Below, piece by piece: positions 1-9,040 of a stretch of 64,000 nucleotides of DNA. The DNA comes from Methylobacterium sp. E-045 (GTDB taxonomy: Bacteria > Pseudomonadota > Alphaproteobacteria > Rhizobiales > Beijerinckiaceae): contig NZ_JAKSYE010000075.1 of NCBI RefSeq assembly GCF_022829685.1, positions 124,001-188,000 on the forward strand, in the 5' to 3' direction. Under the pieces are notes generated by a model. It saw nothing but the letters and a program-made list of their open reading frames with translations. It had not been told where the DNA came from and did not search any database. Every line of letters starts with the position of its first letter. Positions within the stretch are counted from its first letter, which is position 1. The position numbers and the translations under genes are program-made.

Positions 1-2
1 AG

Positions 3-788
3 CCGCGCACGACCCTCGGCCGCAGCCTGATGGGCCTCGGCCTGCCGGGTGCCGCCGCCACCGTCCTCGCCGATCCCGCCTGGCGCGGGCCGGCCCTCTA
101 TGAGGCGGGACGCTACGAGGAGGCCATCGCGATCTTCCGGAACGGCGGCCGGCGCAACGCCTACAATCTCGCCAACGCCCTAGCGCGTTCGGGCGACTAC
201 CAGGGCGCCATCGACGCCTACGACGTCGCCCTCCAGTACAATCCGCGCGATGCGGATGCGCAGGCCAACCGGTCCCTCGTCGCGCGCCTCGTCGCCGAGG
301 GGCCGGGCGATCCGGGCAAGGGCGGCGGCCTCGCCAATGCCACGGCGACGGTGGGCGCGCGCTACAACAAGACCTCGAACCAGGACCCGAACGACGACAT
401 GAAGGCCTCTTCCGTCGGCGATGGGCTGGCCGGCAACAAGGAGGGGGGCACCTCCTCCTCGACGCCGGGCAACAGCAAGGTGGCGCGGCGCGGCAAGGCC
501 GAGCAGCAATCGGTGGATTCCGGCAAGGGCGAGGCGAGGGGCTCGGCCAGCGACGCGGCCGGACGCGGCCGCACGGGCGCCGGCTCGGCCATGGTCGCCG
601 CCGCCCCGGAGCGGGAGGCGCGGCGCGTGACGAAGAGCTTCGAGGCGCACGAGATCCGGCCCGACCGGCTCTGGCTCCAGACCCTGCCCGACGATCCCGG
701 CCGGTATCTCAAGCTGCGCCTGAAGGCCGAGCAGGCGGTGCGCGTGGAGGCGGGCACGGCGGTCCCGGCGGGGAGCAACCCATGGTGA
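3..788 (+). CDS. C-terminal part of a vWA/TPR Bat-type protein (5'-truncated by window edge)
   Basis: The reading frame is open to the window edge (from base 3), so the methionine at base 30 is probably internal. The visible part has a TPR-like segment (ALYEAGRYEEAIAIF, then NLANALARSGDYQGAIDAY and ALQYNPRD), followed by a long Gly/Ser/Lys-rich low-complexity stretch and a short conserved tail. This TPR-plus-disordered-tail layout is typical of BatB/BatC proteins, where an N-terminal vWA domain and membrane helices precede the TPRs; those would lie outside the window. It overlaps the BatD-like gene by 7 bases, so the two are in one operon. Bat operons are proposed to serve oxidative stress or envelope protein quality control. 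The vWA part is inference. Confidence 0.7.
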   Translation, partial: PRTTLGRSLMGLGLPGAAATVLADPAWRGPALYEAGRYEEAIAIFRNGGRRNAYNLANALARSGDYQGAIDAYDVALQYNPRDADAQANRSLVARLVAEGPGDPGKGGGLANATATVGARYNKTSNQDPNDDMKASSVGDGLAGNKEGGTSSSTPGNSKVARRGKAEQQSVDSGKGEARGSASDAAGRGRTGAGSAMVAAAPEREARRVTKSFEAHEIRPDRLWLQTLPDDPGRYLKLRLKAEQAVRVEAGTAVPAGSNPW

Positions 789-2116
789 GCTTTAACGGAG
801 CGATGCGGGTGTGTCTTCCAGCCCGCAAAGGGGGAAGGGATCATGGGCGGCGCGGCGTCCTCCTGCTCGGTGCGTTCCTGCTCCTCGCCGGTCCCGCCCA
901 TGCGGAGATCTCCCCCGGCGACCTCACCCTGACGGTGACGCCGGAGCTCAACGGGAACGCGGCGCCGTTCTCGCGGGAGATGGTGCTGCTCCATATCCGC
1001 GGCGTCTACCGGCAGGCGATCCTGCTGGAGGAGGTGGTCCAGCCGTCGCTGGCGAATTTCAGCTGGACCCAGCTCGGCCGCGACACCTGGTCGAAGACCC
1101 GCCTGCCGGACGGACAGGTGGCGGTGGCCTTCGACCGGACCATCGCGATCTTCCCGCACCATCCGGGCGATTTCACCATCGAGCCGTTCATCCACCGCCT
1201 GACCATCAACGATGGCGGCACCCGCAAGGTGGTGGACGTTCCCTCCGCGCCGGTCTCCCTGCCGGTCGCCACCTGGACGAAGGAGATCGGCGGCCCGGAC
1301 GTGAAGGAGCCGTGGTGGCTGCCGGCGCGGGACGTGACCATCACCGATTCCTGGAATCCCGACCCCGAAACGGTGAAGATCGGCGAGACCACGAGGCGGA
1401 TCGTCACCCTGGAGGCACAGGGGCTGGTGGCGGAAGGATTGCCGCCGCGCCCGGTCATGCGCACGCGCGGCATCCTCACCTTCGCCGGCCCCGTGACCCG
1501 TGAGACCATCATCACGCCGACGGGGCCGGTGGCGCGGGCCACCTATCAATGGGACGTGCGCCCCGCCGTCACCGAGATCGTCCCGCTCGAGGCGATCACC
1601 ATCCCCTGGTTCGACACCGTCTCCCGAACCCTGCGGGAAGCGGAAATCCCGGCCCGCCAGATCGGCGGAGGCCTGCCCGACCGGGACGAGGACGCCAAGC
1701 CCGTCGCTCCGGCCTCGCCGATGGTGGTGGCGGCAGCGGCCGTGGGCGCCTTCGGGTTCGGCCTCGCCCTCATCGGCTTTGGCGGTCCGCGACGGTCGCG
1801 GCGGTTGCGCCTCGACCGTGCGACACGGCGCGACCTCGCACGCCATGCGGAGGCGGGCGACGCACGGGCCTTCCGCGCCGTCCTCGGCCCGGTCTTCGAC
1901 CGCGACCCCGAACTCGCGCGGGTCTGGCGCTCCACCCCCGTCATCGCCGAGGCGCTGACAGCCCTCGACGCGTCGCTCTATGGCCGAACCGAGGGACCAA
2001 CGCCGGACCTGGCTCTGTTGGCCGGCACCCTGTCGAAGCCGATCAAGATCGATGGTCCGTCCGCCGCGCCGCCCGCCCGCCTGGCGGATCTCGATGGCCG
2101 GGCACCGCAACGGTAA
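782..2116 (+). CDS. batD: BatD-like (oxygen tolerance) membrane protein
   Basis: 444-residue protein with an N-terminal signal segment (roughly residues 25-42, ending GPAHA), a large periplasmic region rich in beta-type sequence (LTLTVTPELNGN, LEEVVQPSLANFSW, TRRIVTLEAQGL), one membrane helix near residues 318-335 (MVVAAAAVGAFGFGLALIGF) and a basic cytoplasmic tail. Topology and motifs fit the BatD family, a partner of vWA-domain BatA/BatB proteins. The ATG overlaps the end of the upstream TPR gene, supporting translational coupling. A start at M8 is equally possible. The precise function of BatD in alphaproteobacteria is not established. Confidence 0.75.
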   Translation: MVSFNGAMRVCLPARKGGRDHGRRGVLLLGAFLLLAGPAHAEISPGDLTLTVTPELNGNAAPFSREMVLLHIRGVYRQAILLEEVVQPSLANFSWTQLGRDTWSKTRLPDGQVAVAFDRTIAIFPHHPGDFTIEPFIHRLTINDGGTRKVVDVPSAPVSLPVATWTKEIGGPDVKEPWWLPARDVTITDSWNPDPETVKIGETTRRIVTLEAQGLVAEGLPPRPVMRTRGILTFAGPVTRETIITPTGPVARATYQWDVRPAVTEIVPLEAITIPWFDTVSRTLREAEIPARQIGGGLPDRDEDAKPVAPASPMVVAAAAVGAFGFGLALIGFGGPRRSRRLRLDRATRRDLARHAEAGDARAFRAVLGPVFDRDPELARVWRSTPVIAEALTALDASLYGRTEGPTPDLALLAGTLSKPIKIDGPSAAPPARLADLDGRAPQR

Positions 2117-2227
2117 CCTTTCGTTCACCCTGTTCTGAGACCGTCGCGCGTCGTTCACGGACGGTGAGTCGGGCGGTGGACGCCCATGGACAGGGCTCCC
2201 GGAGACGGGCGCACGCAGCGGGATGAC

Positions 2228-2629
2228 ATGAGCCGAGGGCGTGAGACAGCAAGAGGCCGTGCCGCGAGGGCCCTGATCGCGATGGGCTTCGTGGCGGCCG
2301 CAGGGGGCGGTCCCGTCCGCGCCGCCGATGTGCGGGAGCGCTGGTCCACTCCCTACGGCGTGGAGGCCGACCGCCCCGACCCGGGAATCGAGCCGCCGCC
2401 ACGCTACTTTCCGCGCGCGGAGGAGGACAGCGCGCCGCGACGGGAGCGTGCGAGACCCCGGCGTGTGGCCTGCATCCCGAGACGCGTGCCCATCCCCACC
2501 GACGCGCCGGACGATCCGAGCTATGTCGGTTCGGCCTATGGGCTCGGAAAGCCGAGCTATTACGGGTTCAAGCCGGCGCTGGGCGTGGACGACCCCTTCG
2601 GCCGGTCCCTGCTGCCCTATTGCAACTGA
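2228..2629 (+). CDS. Secreted hypothetical protein
   Basis: About 133 residues from the ATG at 2228; an in-frame ATG at 2186 would add 14 residues. The N-terminus is basic and followed by a hydrophobic Ala/Gly stretch ending at VRAAD, a likely signal peptide. The mature part is Pro/Arg-rich and ends with a Tyr/Gly-rich tail (GLGKPSYYGFKPALGVDDPFG). There is one Cys near the middle and one near the C-terminus (LPYCN). I recognise no family. It stands between batD and panC on the same strand but about 100 bases from each, so operon membership is uncertain. Confidence 0.55.
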   Translation: MSRGRETARGRAARALIAMGFVAAAGGGPVRAADVRERWSTPYGVEADRPDPGIEPPPRYFPRAEEDSAPRRERARPRRVACIPRRVPIPTDAPDDPSYVGSAYGLGKPSYYGFKPALGVDDPFGRSLLPYCN

Positions 2630-2722
2630 CCTTGGCCGACCGCGGCATCTGGCCTTCCGGCGCCGAGTTGGGATAGTCGAGGGACGATCCGACGTCCCTC
2701 GAAGCCTTGCCGAAGAGCCCCG

Positions 2723-3586
2723 ATGAGCAGCCAAGCCTCGCCCGTCCCACCGGTCCGGTTCGACGCGGTGGACCCCATGCGGGCCTGCATCCATGCCTGG
2801 AAGGCGGCCGGCGACCGTGTCGTCCTCGTGCCCACCATGGGTGCCCTGCACCAGGGCCACCTCTCCCTCGTGAGCCGGGCGCGGGAGCTCGGAGAGCGGG
2901 TCGTCGTCAGCATCTTCGTCAACCCGACGCAGTTCGGGCCGAGCGAGGATTTCTCGCGCTATCCGCGTAACGTCGAGGCCGATCTCGCGCTCCTGTCGGA
3001 GGCGGGCGTCGATGCCGTCTACCTTCCCACGGTGGAGACGATGTACCCGGCGGATTTCTCCACCAGCCTCACGGTGGCGGGCATCAGCGAGGGATTGTGC
3101 GGCGCCTTTCGGCCGGGCCATTTCTCCGGCGTCGCCACGGTGGTGACGAAGCTCGTCAATCAGGTCCAGCCCGACACCGCCCTGTTCGGGGAGAAGGATT
3201 TCCAGCAGTTGCAGGTCATCCGCCGCGCCGTGCGCGACCTCGACATCCCCGTCGCCATCGGCGGCGTGCCGACCCTGCGGGAAGAGGACGGCCTCGCCCT
3301 CTCCTCGCGCAACCGTTACCTCGATGCGGAGGAGCGTCGGATCGCCCCCCTGCTCCACCGCGAGCTCACGATCATCGCCGAGGGGTTGAGAGCGGGGAAT
3401 GCCGCCTCGCCCCTCGTCTCCGCCTCCACCGATCGCCTGATCGCGGCCGGGTTCGGCACCGTCCAGTATCTCAGCGTGTGCGATGCCGACACGCTGGCCC
3501 CGGTGGAGCACGCCACGGGGCCGACCAGGATCCTGGTCGCCGCCTATCTCGGCTCGACACGGCTCATCGACAACGTCGCCGTCTGA
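2723..3586 (+). CDS. panC: Pantothenate synthetase
   Basis: ATP-dependent condensation of pantoate and beta-alanine to pantothenate, the last step of vitamin B5 synthesis, in the cytoplasm. 287 residues, the normal family length. The nucleotidyltransferase HxGH motif is visible at residues 43-46 within VPTMGALHQGHLSLV, followed by SIFVNPTQFGPSEDF (pantoate/ATP binding), LFGEKDFQQLQVIRR and the SSRNRYL loop that corresponds to KMSKS. No panB is adjacent. The gene ends 13 bases before the stop of the convergent esterase gene, with no obvious terminator between. Confidence 0.97.
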   Translation: MSSQASPVPPVRFDAVDPMRACIHAWKAAGDRVVLVPTMGALHQGHLSLVSRARELGERVVVSIFVNPTQFGPSEDFSRYPRNVEADLALLSEAGVDAVYLPTVETMYPADFSTSLTVAGISEGLCGAFRPGHFSGVATVVTKLVNQVQPDTALFGEKDFQQLQVIRRAVRDLDIPVAIGGVPTLREEDGLALSSRNRYLDAEERRIAPLLHRELTIIAEGLRAGNAASPLVSASTDRLIAAGFGTVQYLSVCDADTLAPVEHATGPTRILVAAYLGSTRLIDNVAV

Positions 3587-3599
3587 CGGGACCGCGGCA

Positions 3600-4826
3600 T
3601 CAGTGGCGCGGCCGGTCCAGGCGGTGCGCCATGAAGAAGTCGACCATCGCCCGTGACGCATCCGGGCCGCGCGGATCGGTGTAGCTGCCCGACGGGTCGC
3701 CGCCCGACCAGGAATGGCCGAGGCCGCGCACCACCCAACTTTCCACCACGACGCGATCGGACTCGTCGGCATAGCGCGTGCGGGTATAGGCCAGGCCGCC
3801 CGGGCCGGTTCCCTCCGAGACGGACGGATGCAGGGCCTCGACGCCGGCCTGGATGAGAACCTGATCGCCGTTGCGCGGATGGACGGTGCCGTCACTCTCG
3901 CCGTGGACCATGATGGTCGGCACCCGCGCGGTCTCCGCCGGCGGGATCACCACCGACCCCGACGGGCCGAGACGCATGGTCGTCAGTGCCGAGGAGATGT
4001 CCCCGGCACAGCCGGCCGCGAGACCCGAATGCACGCCGACGGCGGCATAGAGGTCGGGATAGGCCAGGGCGATATTGGCGGCGGCGGCGCCACCGGCCGA
4101 GAGACCTGCAATATACACCCTGCGCGCATCGACATTGTACGCACTCATCACCGCGCGGGTGAGACCCGCGATGATCTCGGCCTCCCCGGAACCGCGTCCC
4201 TGGTCGCCGGGCTGGTACCAGTTCCAGCAGCGCTGGCCGTGAGCCCTCACGCTCTGGGCGGGATAGACCACGAGGAACCCCTCCGTCTCGGCGAGACGAT
4301 TCATGCCGGTGCCGGCCGCGAAATCGTCCGGCGACTGGGTACAGCCATGGAGCATGACGAGGAGGGGCGGGGAGGCGACCGTTTTGCTCGGGACGTAGAG
4401 CTTGTACTCACGTGCGCCCGCGTCGTTCGAGAACGCATGCTCGGTGAAACTCCCCTCGCCTGCGGGGGGAGTCGCGACTTTACCGTCCCGGAACAGGTTG
4501 GTGGGATCGAACCCGGAAAATCCCGACGGCGTCGATCCCGGCGCGACCACGCCCTGACCCGTCAGCCCAAACTTCCGCGCCACCTGACCGAAGGCATCGC
4601 GAAGATGATCCTGAAGGCCTTCCGTCACCGACCCGGCCGTGGGATGCGCGGGTTGTGCGGACTCGCCGCCGCCGACCTGCACCATCTGGCCCGAAGCCTC
4701 GGCGTCGGACCGGCGGAAAAGGCCGCGCTGGATGAGATCGGCCGCTTCCTGCAGGCGCCCTGCGCCCGTCAGCTTGGTCGCTTCGACGAGATCGTCCAGA
4801 CGCGTGCGGTTCGGGTGATCAGCCAT
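3600..4826 (-). CDS. PHB depolymerase family esterase
   Basis: About 408 residues from the ATG at 4826 (MADHPNRTRLDD); an upstream in-frame start at 4895 is possible but lacks a convincing ribosome site. After a roughly 110-residue N-terminal helical region comes an alpha/beta hydrolase domain: oxyanion-region LLVMLHGCTQSPDDFAAGT, nucleophile elbow GLSAGG and a histidine near the end (VRGLGHSW). This is the LpqC/poly(3-hydroxybutyrate) depolymerase-type esterase family. Many such proteins degrade PHB or short polyester oligomers, but others act on aromatic esters, so the substrate is uncertain. It has no secretion signal. An AT-rich repeat region lies upstream at 4963-4995. Confidence 0.85.
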   Translation of the reverse strand: MADHPNRTRLDDLVEATKLTGAGRLQEAADLIQRGLFRRSDAEASGQMVQVGGGESAQPAHPTAGSVTEGLQDHLRDAFGQVARKFGLTGQGVVAPGSTPSGFSGFDPTNLFRDGKVATPPAGEGSFTEHAFSNDAGAREYKLYVPSKTVASPPLLVMLHGCTQSPDDFAAGTGMNRLAETEGFLVVYPAQSVRAHGQRCWNWYQPGDQGRGSGEAEIIAGLTRAVMSAYNVDARRVYIAGLSAGGAAAANIALAYPDLYAAVGVHSGLAAGCAGDISSALTTMRLGPSGSVVIPPAETARVPTIMVHGESDGTVHPRNGDQVLIQAGVEALHPSVSEGTGPGGLAYTRTRYADESDRVVVESWVVRGLGHSWSGGDPSGSYTDPRGPDASRAMVDFFMAHRLDRPRH

Positions 4827-4962
4827 CGCATGATCGCTTTCTTGGGTGTTGAGAGAGTGGCCAGCGGATCCAATCGATGCCGGATGCAGAGACATCCCGC
4901 ATCGACGATGGGCCTTATTCGCCTCCGCGCCGACTCGATGTTCGAAGATGTAAGCTGGTTCT

Positions 4963-4995
4963 ATTGCATTGCAATATGCTTTTTATTGCATTGCA
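4963..4995. promoter_or_regulatory. AT-rich direct repeat upstream of the esterase gene
   Basis: Two exact copies of TATTGCATTGCA (4963-4974 and 4984-4995) lie 21 bases apart, i.e. two helical turns. The first is part of an inverted repeat ATTGCA-T-TGCAAT (4964-4976). This is an unusually AT-rich island in GC-rich DNA, between the esterase start and the dnaQ stop. It looks like a promoter/operator for the leftward esterase gene. No known regulator is assigned. Confidence 0.5.
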
Positions 4996-5007
4996 CTTGA
5001 CGGTCTT

Positions 5008-5745
5008 TCACTCACCGTCGGTCTCGCTGACGTAGTCGCGCCAGATCGGGCTGGAACCGAGGGTGGCGACGAAAGCCGTGTGCTGATCAACTTCCAAAGG
5101 GTTCAAACGGTTGCGCAATCGGCGTGGGCCCGTGGCGATGGCGCCGCCGCCGGGATCGACGACCTGGACCGGCTCCGTGGTCTCGACCATGGCGAGGCCG
5201 AGGCTCGTCTGCTTGCCGCCGAGCAGTTCGATATAGACCTCGGCCAGGATCTGAGCGTCGAGGAGCGCCCCGTGCTTGGTGCGCCGCGTCGTATCGATGC
5301 CATAGCGGACACAGAGTGCGTCGAGGCTGTTGGAGGCGCCGGTATGTTTGCGCCGGGCCATCTGCAGCGTGTCGACCACCGCCCCCAGGTCGATCTGCGG
5401 CGGCCCGCCTTCGCCGAGCCTGGCGAATTCCATGTTGAGGAAGCCGACATCGAAGGGCGCGTTGTGGATCACCAGGGGGGAATCGCCGCAGAAGGCGACG
5501 AAATCCGCGACGATCGCCGAGAAGACCGGTTTGTCGGCGAGGAACGCGTCGGACAGACCGTGGACGCCGAAGGCGCCCTGCGAGACGGGCCGCGTCGGAT
5601 TGACGTAGCGGTGGAAGGTCACCCCCGTCTGGATGTGGTTGATGAGTTCGACGCAGCCGATCTCGATCAGCCGATCCCCGTTCTTGGCATCCGTTCCGGT
5701 GGTCTCGGTGTCGAGGACGATCTCGCGGAGCATGGTGCGGTCCAT
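5008..5745 (-). CDS. dnaQ: DNA polymerase III epsilon subunit (3'-5' proofreading exonuclease)
   Basis: Proofreading subunit of the replicative polymerase. The DEDDh exonuclease motifs are all present: Exo I DTETTGTD (about residues 12-19), Exo II HNAPFDVGF, Exo III with the conserved HGALLDAQILAEVY. A C-terminal tail follows, as in the family. About 245 residues, close to E. coli epsilon (243). The ATG at 5745 (MDRTMLREIV) or 5733 are both possible; upstream sequence in this frame lacks family similarity. It is the last gene of the ppsR-maf-aroE-coaE-dnaQ leftward operon and starts 23 bases after coaE. This order is conserved beside the replication origin in many alphaproteobacteria. Confidence 0.95.
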   Translation of the reverse strand: MDRTMLREIVLDTETTGTDAKNGDRLIEIGCVELINHIQTGVTFHRYVNPTRPVSQGAFGVHGLSDAFLADKPVFSAIVADFVAFCGDSPLVIHNAPFDVGFLNMEFARLGEGGPPQIDLGAVVDTLQMARRKHTGASNSLDALCVRYGIDTTRRTKHGALLDAQILAEVYIELLGGKQTSLGLAMVETTEPVQVVDPGGGAIATGPRRLRNRLNPLEVDQHTAFVATLGSSPIWRDYVSETDGE

Positions 5746-5768
5746 TCGAGGGGATACGAAGTGGTCGG

Positions 5769-6374
5769 TCAGGCCGGGCCTGTGTCGGCAAGCTGTTCGA
5801 TGAGAGCGTCGACCTGATTTTCGGCGCCAGCAAGGCCAAGCCCGGTATCGATGAGGAAGTCGGCGCGGGCGCGCTTGTCGGCATCGGGCATCTGCTTGGC
5901 GAGGATGGCGGCGAGCGTCGCCTCGGACATGCCGGGACGCGCCAGGACACGCTGCCGCTGAACCTCGGGATCCGCCGTCACCACCAGAACGGCGTCGCAT
6001 CTGCCCTCCCCGCCGGTCTCGAACAGGAGGGGAATGTCGAGGATGACGAGGGACGCGTCGGCGTGGTCGTCGAGGAAGCGCTGTTCCTCGGCCCGGACGA
6101 GGGGATGGATCGCGGCCTCCAGCCGGGCCAGGGAGTCCGGCCGGCCGAGCACGTGGTCCCTCAGGCGCGCGCGGTCGACGGAGCCGTCCTTCGCGACGGC
6201 ATCGGGAAAGAGGTCTGCGATGAGGCGGGCCCCCGCTCCTTCCGCCGCGTAGAGGCGCCGCACCGCCGCGTCCGCGTCATGGACCGGGATGCCGCGTTGG
6301 GCGAAGAGGGAGGCCGTGGTCGATTTCCCCATGCCGATGGAGCCGGTGAGGCCGAGGATGAAGGGCCGAGCCAT
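5769..6374 (-). CDS. coaE: Dephospho-CoA kinase
   Basis: Phosphorylates the 3'-OH of dephospho-CoA, the final step of coenzyme A synthesis. 201 residues from the ATG at 6374. The Walker A motif is GLTGSIGMGKST (residues 7-18), followed by VHDADAAVRRLY, the substrate-binding DIPLLFETG and VVTADPEVQRQRVLAR. The start shares one base with the aroE stop (TGATG junction), which strongly supports this start over the longer frame upstream and indicates translational coupling. Confidence 0.96.
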   Translation of the reverse strand: MARPFILGLTGSIGMGKSTTASLFAQRGIPVHDADAAVRRLYAAEGAGARLIADLFPDAVAKDGSVDRARLRDHVLGRPDSLARLEAAIHPLVRAEEQRFLDDHADASLVILDIPLLFETGGEGRCDAVLVVTADPEVQRQRVLARPGMSEATLAAILAKQMPDADKRARADFLIDTGLGLAGAENQVDALIEQLADTGPA

Positions 6375-7213
6375 CACGTGGCCGCCAGATCGGCGACGAT
6401 GAGGGCGCGCAGTTCCGGCGTCACCGCCGGACGGGTTCCGAACCAGCGCTCGAAACCCGGCACGGCCTGGTGCAGCAGCATGCCGAGCCCGTCGACCACG
6501 CGATGCCCCCGCGCCGCGGCTGCCGCCAGAAGCGGCGTCTCCAGGGGCGAATAGACGATATCGGCCACGGCACATTCAGCCGGCAAATGATCCAGCGCGA
6601 TGTCGAGAGGCGGCTTGCCGGTCATGCCGAGGGAGGTCGTGTTGACCAGCAACCGCGCGCGACGGAGGGCCTCGTCGAGCCCGTCCCACGCGATGGCCTC
6701 GACGCGGGACGGGTCGAGGCCGGCAATGGCCTCGGCCCGCGAACGCGTGCGGTTGGCGACCCGGATGCGGGTCGCCGGACCGTCGAGCAGGCCGGCGACG
6801 ACGGCCCGTGCCGCCCCTCCCGCCCCGAGGATCACGACCTCACCGGTCTCCGCGCCGAGCCAGTCCGGCCCGAGGGTCTCGTCGAGATGGGCGGTGAAGC
6901 CAACGGCGTCGGTGTTGTCGCCCACGAGACGTCCCTGCCCGTCGAAGGAGAGCGTGTTGACCGCGCCGATCCGCCGGGCGGCCTCCGTCAGCACCTCGGC
7001 CCCGGCAAAGGCGGCTTCCTTGTGCGGCAGGGTCACGTTTCCGCCGGCGAAGCCATCGGCCTTCAGGCCGCGCAGGAAGGCCCCGAACTCCGCCGGCGCC
7101 ACGTCGATCCGCTCGTAGGAGCCAGAGAGCCCGAGGGTCGCGAGCCAGTGTCCGTGGATCATCGGCGACCGGGAATGGGCGATCGGATGACCGACGACGA
7201 AGGCTTTGATCAT
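6374..7213 (-). CDS. aroE: Shikimate dehydrogenase
   Basis: NADPH-dependent reduction of 3-dehydroshikimate to shikimate in the aromatic amino-acid pathway. 279 residues, usual length. Visible motifs: substrate-binding SRSPMIHGHWL near the N-terminus, catalytic-lysine loop NVTLPHKEAAF, NTDAVGF with the catalytic Asp, and the NADP-binding GAGGAARAV with NRTRSRAEA after it. Third gene in the five-gene operon running away from the candidate origin; a minisatellite separates it from maf upstream. Confidence 0.96.
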   Translation of the reverse strand: MIKAFVVGHPIAHSRSPMIHGHWLATLGLSGSYERIDVAPAEFGAFLRGLKADGFAGGNVTLPHKEAAFAGAEVLTEAARRIGAVNTLSFDGQGRLVGDNTDAVGFTAHLDETLGPDWLGAETGEVVILGAGGAARAVVAGLLDGPATRIRVANRTRSRAEAIAGLDPSRVEAIAWDGLDEALRRARLLVNTTSLGMTGKPPLDIALDHLPAECAVADIVYSPLETPLLAAAAARGHRVVDGLGMLLHQAVPGFERWFGTRPAVTPELRALIVADLAAT

Positions 7214-7236
7214 GGAGGGGTCTCGCGCGGCGTTCA

Positions 7237-7306
7237 GGATCAGAGGGCCGGAATCAGAAGGCCAGAATCAGAAGGCCAGAATCAGAAGGCCAGAATCAGA
7301 AGGCAA
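7237..7306. repeat. Five-copy 14-bp minisatellite at the 3' end of maf
   Basis: Five consecutive 14-bp units: 7237-7250, 7251-7264, 7265-7278, 7279-7292 and 7293-7306. Units 2-4 are identical (GAATCAGAAGGCCA). Unit 1 differs at three positions and unit 5 at one. The maf stop codon (7296-7298) sits in unit 5, so the array begins inside the end of the maf gene and extends into the gap before aroE. Because each unit carries the stop in the same register, expansion leaves the Maf protein unchanged but alters the maf-aroE spacing. Confidence 0.9.
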
Positions 7307-7934
7307 GGCAGCCGTGGCTGCGCAACCGGTCGAGCAATCCGGTCAGCGGCAGGCCAAGGATGGTGGCATGGGCGCCTTCGATTGCCGCGAACAGATGGAT
7401 GCCGAGGCCTTCGAGCTGGTATCCGCCCACCGTGCCGGTGACACGCTCATGTCCGGCGATCGCCAGATAGGTGTCGATGGCGGATGGGCTCAGATCCCGC
7501 ATGGCGAGACGGGCCTCGTCGTGAAGGAGGTCCGGTTTGCCGCCCGGAACGATGAGGGCGGCGGCGGAATGCAGGGAATGCGTCCTGTTCGATAGCCGGC
7601 TCAATTGATGTCTCGCGGCATCGAGGGAGGCGGATTTGTGAAACACCTCCCCGTCGCAGGCGAGAACCTGATCGGCGGCCAGGACGATCCTGTCGCCGAC
7701 CGTGGCCGCCACCGCCCGCGCTTTGGCCAGGGCCAGGCGGCGGGCGAGATCGGCGGGAGCGAGGGGGCCGGCCTCGGCCTCGATCGTGCGCTCGTCGACA
7801 TTCGGGACCACCACCTCCACTTCGAGGCCGGCAGATTCGAGGAGATGTCGGCGCGTCGGCGAACCGGAGGCAAGGATGAGCAGGCGTTCGGGCAGCCAGA
7901 GGCGGGTCATCACGGATCTCGCGTCGGGCGTCAT
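7296..7934 (-). CDS. maf: Maf family nucleoside triphosphate pyrophosphatase
   Basis: House-cleaning pyrophosphatase acting on non-canonical or modified nucleotides; the historical name is septum formation inhibitor. 212 residues. Motifs: [16 protein letters not shown] near the N-terminus (phosphate binding), [12 protein letters not shown], the catalytic [14 protein letters not shown] block and [14 protein letters not shown] near the end. The ADQ (not ADT) form resembles the YceF-type subgroup, but substrate choice is not certain from this. The start overlaps the ppsR-like stop by 4 bases (ATGA). Its last codons lie in a 14-bp tandem repeat. Confidence 0.93.
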   Translation of the reverse strand: MTPDARSVMTRLWLPERLLILASGSPTRRHLLESAGLEVEVVVPNVDERTIEAEAGPLAPADLARRLALAKARAVAATVGDRIVLAADQVLACDGEVFHKSASLDAARHQLSRLSNRTHSLHSAAALIVPGGKPDLLHDEARLAMRDLSPSAIDTYLAIAGHERVTGTVGGYQLEGLGIHLFAAIEGAHATILGLPLTGLLDRLRSHGCLAF

Positions 7935-8761
7935 GCCACGATGAACTTGAGGCGGTGTTCGCGGTGCAGGTCGAGGATCGCGGCGGCGGTCTCCTCGATG
8001 GACCGCCTCGTGACGTCGATGGTCGGCCAGCGATGCCGGTTGCAGAGTTTGCGGCAGGCAGCGATCTCGTCGGCGACGGCGTCGCGATCGACATAGAGCG
8101 AGGTATCGTCCGCCTTCAGGCTCAGCAGGCGGTTCTGCCGGATCTGCACGATCCGCTCCGCGCTCGCCAGGAGGCCGACCACGAGGGGCTTGCGGGCATT
8201 CTCGAGATTGGGCGGCACCGGCATTCCTGGAACGAGGGGGAAATTCGCCGTCTTCAGCCCGCGATTGGCGAGGTAGATCGCCGTCGGGGTCTTGGAGGTG
8301 CGGCTGACGCCCACGAGGATCACGTCGGATTCGTCGATGTCGAAGGGCAGGTTGCCGTCGTCATGGGCGAGGGTGAAGTTCATCGCGTCGATGCGCTTGA
8401 AATACTCGGCGTTCAGCATGTGCTGGGCCCCCGGCCGGGCCGTCGTCTCCGCGCCGAGATAGGATTGCAGCAGGGCGTGGACGGGTTGGAGCACGGAGAG
8501 GCACGGCGATCCGGTCTCGCGACAGGCCGCCTCCAGCCGCTCGGTCAGGTCGTGCCCGACGAGAGTGTAGAGAACGAGGCCCGGCGCCGCCTCGATCTCG
8601 GAGATCACCCGTTCGAGCTGGGCCGCGGATCGCACCAGCGGATAGACGTGCTCGATGGCCGAGACGCCCTCGTACTGAGCGGCGGCGGCGCGGCCCACGT
8701 TGATGAGGGTCTCGCCGGTGGAATCCGACACGAGATGGAGGTGGAAGTAGCTGCGACTCAT
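7931..8761 (-). CDS. Phosphoenolpyruvate synthase/PPDK regulatory kinase-phosphorylase (DUF299)
   Basis: Bifunctional serine/threonine kinase and Pi-dependent pyrophosphorylase that switches PEP synthase or pyruvate phosphate dikinase off and on. 276 residues. N-terminal [14 protein letters not shown] is the family hallmark; the P-loop is [18 protein letters not shown], and [18 protein letters not shown] follows. The target cannot be told from sequence; many alphaproteobacteria use PPDK. First gene of the leftward operon. In Caulobacter and Rickettsia the homologue of this position (RP001-type gene) faces hemE across the replication origin, as here. Confidence 0.93.
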   Translation of the reverse strand: MSRSYFHLHLVSDSTGETLINVGRAAAAQYEGVSAIEHVYPLVRSAAQLERVISEIEAAPGLVLYTLVGHDLTERLEAACRETGSPCLSVLQPVHALLQSYLGAETTARPGAQHMLNAEYFKRIDAMNFTLAHDDGNLPFDIDESDVILVGVSRTSKTPTAIYLANRGLKTANFPLVPGMPVPPNLENARKPLVVGLLASAERIVQIRQNRLLSLKADDTSLYVDRDAVADEIAACRKLCNRHRWPTIDVTRRSIEETAAAILDLHREHRLKFIVA

Positions 8762-9040
8762 CGGAAATTCCCATCCCAGGCCGGCGGACGGGCTTGAGGG
8801 ATCTCCGGGTTATCCACCACACCTGACGGCCGGAGTCGACAGGTGGGGATAAAGCGCCCCTATCCGGGTCGGGGTCGGAACCGTCCCCCGGGTTGTCGAC
8901 TCTCACGTCAACATGCAGACCGGCGGCCCTCGTCCCGATCCCGGTTTGGGAGATTCAGGGAGGGTTCCGGCACGAGGACCCCATCACGGCGCGCAAGTCG
9001 CTGATGGGACTTCTGGTTCTCGAAAGTTAGCGCGAACCCG

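Noticed and set aside
362..3895. A 1177-codon open frame on the minus strand
   Set aside because: It runs antisense to the Bat genes and panC, which have clear family matches. Composition is typical of a high-GC shadow frame.
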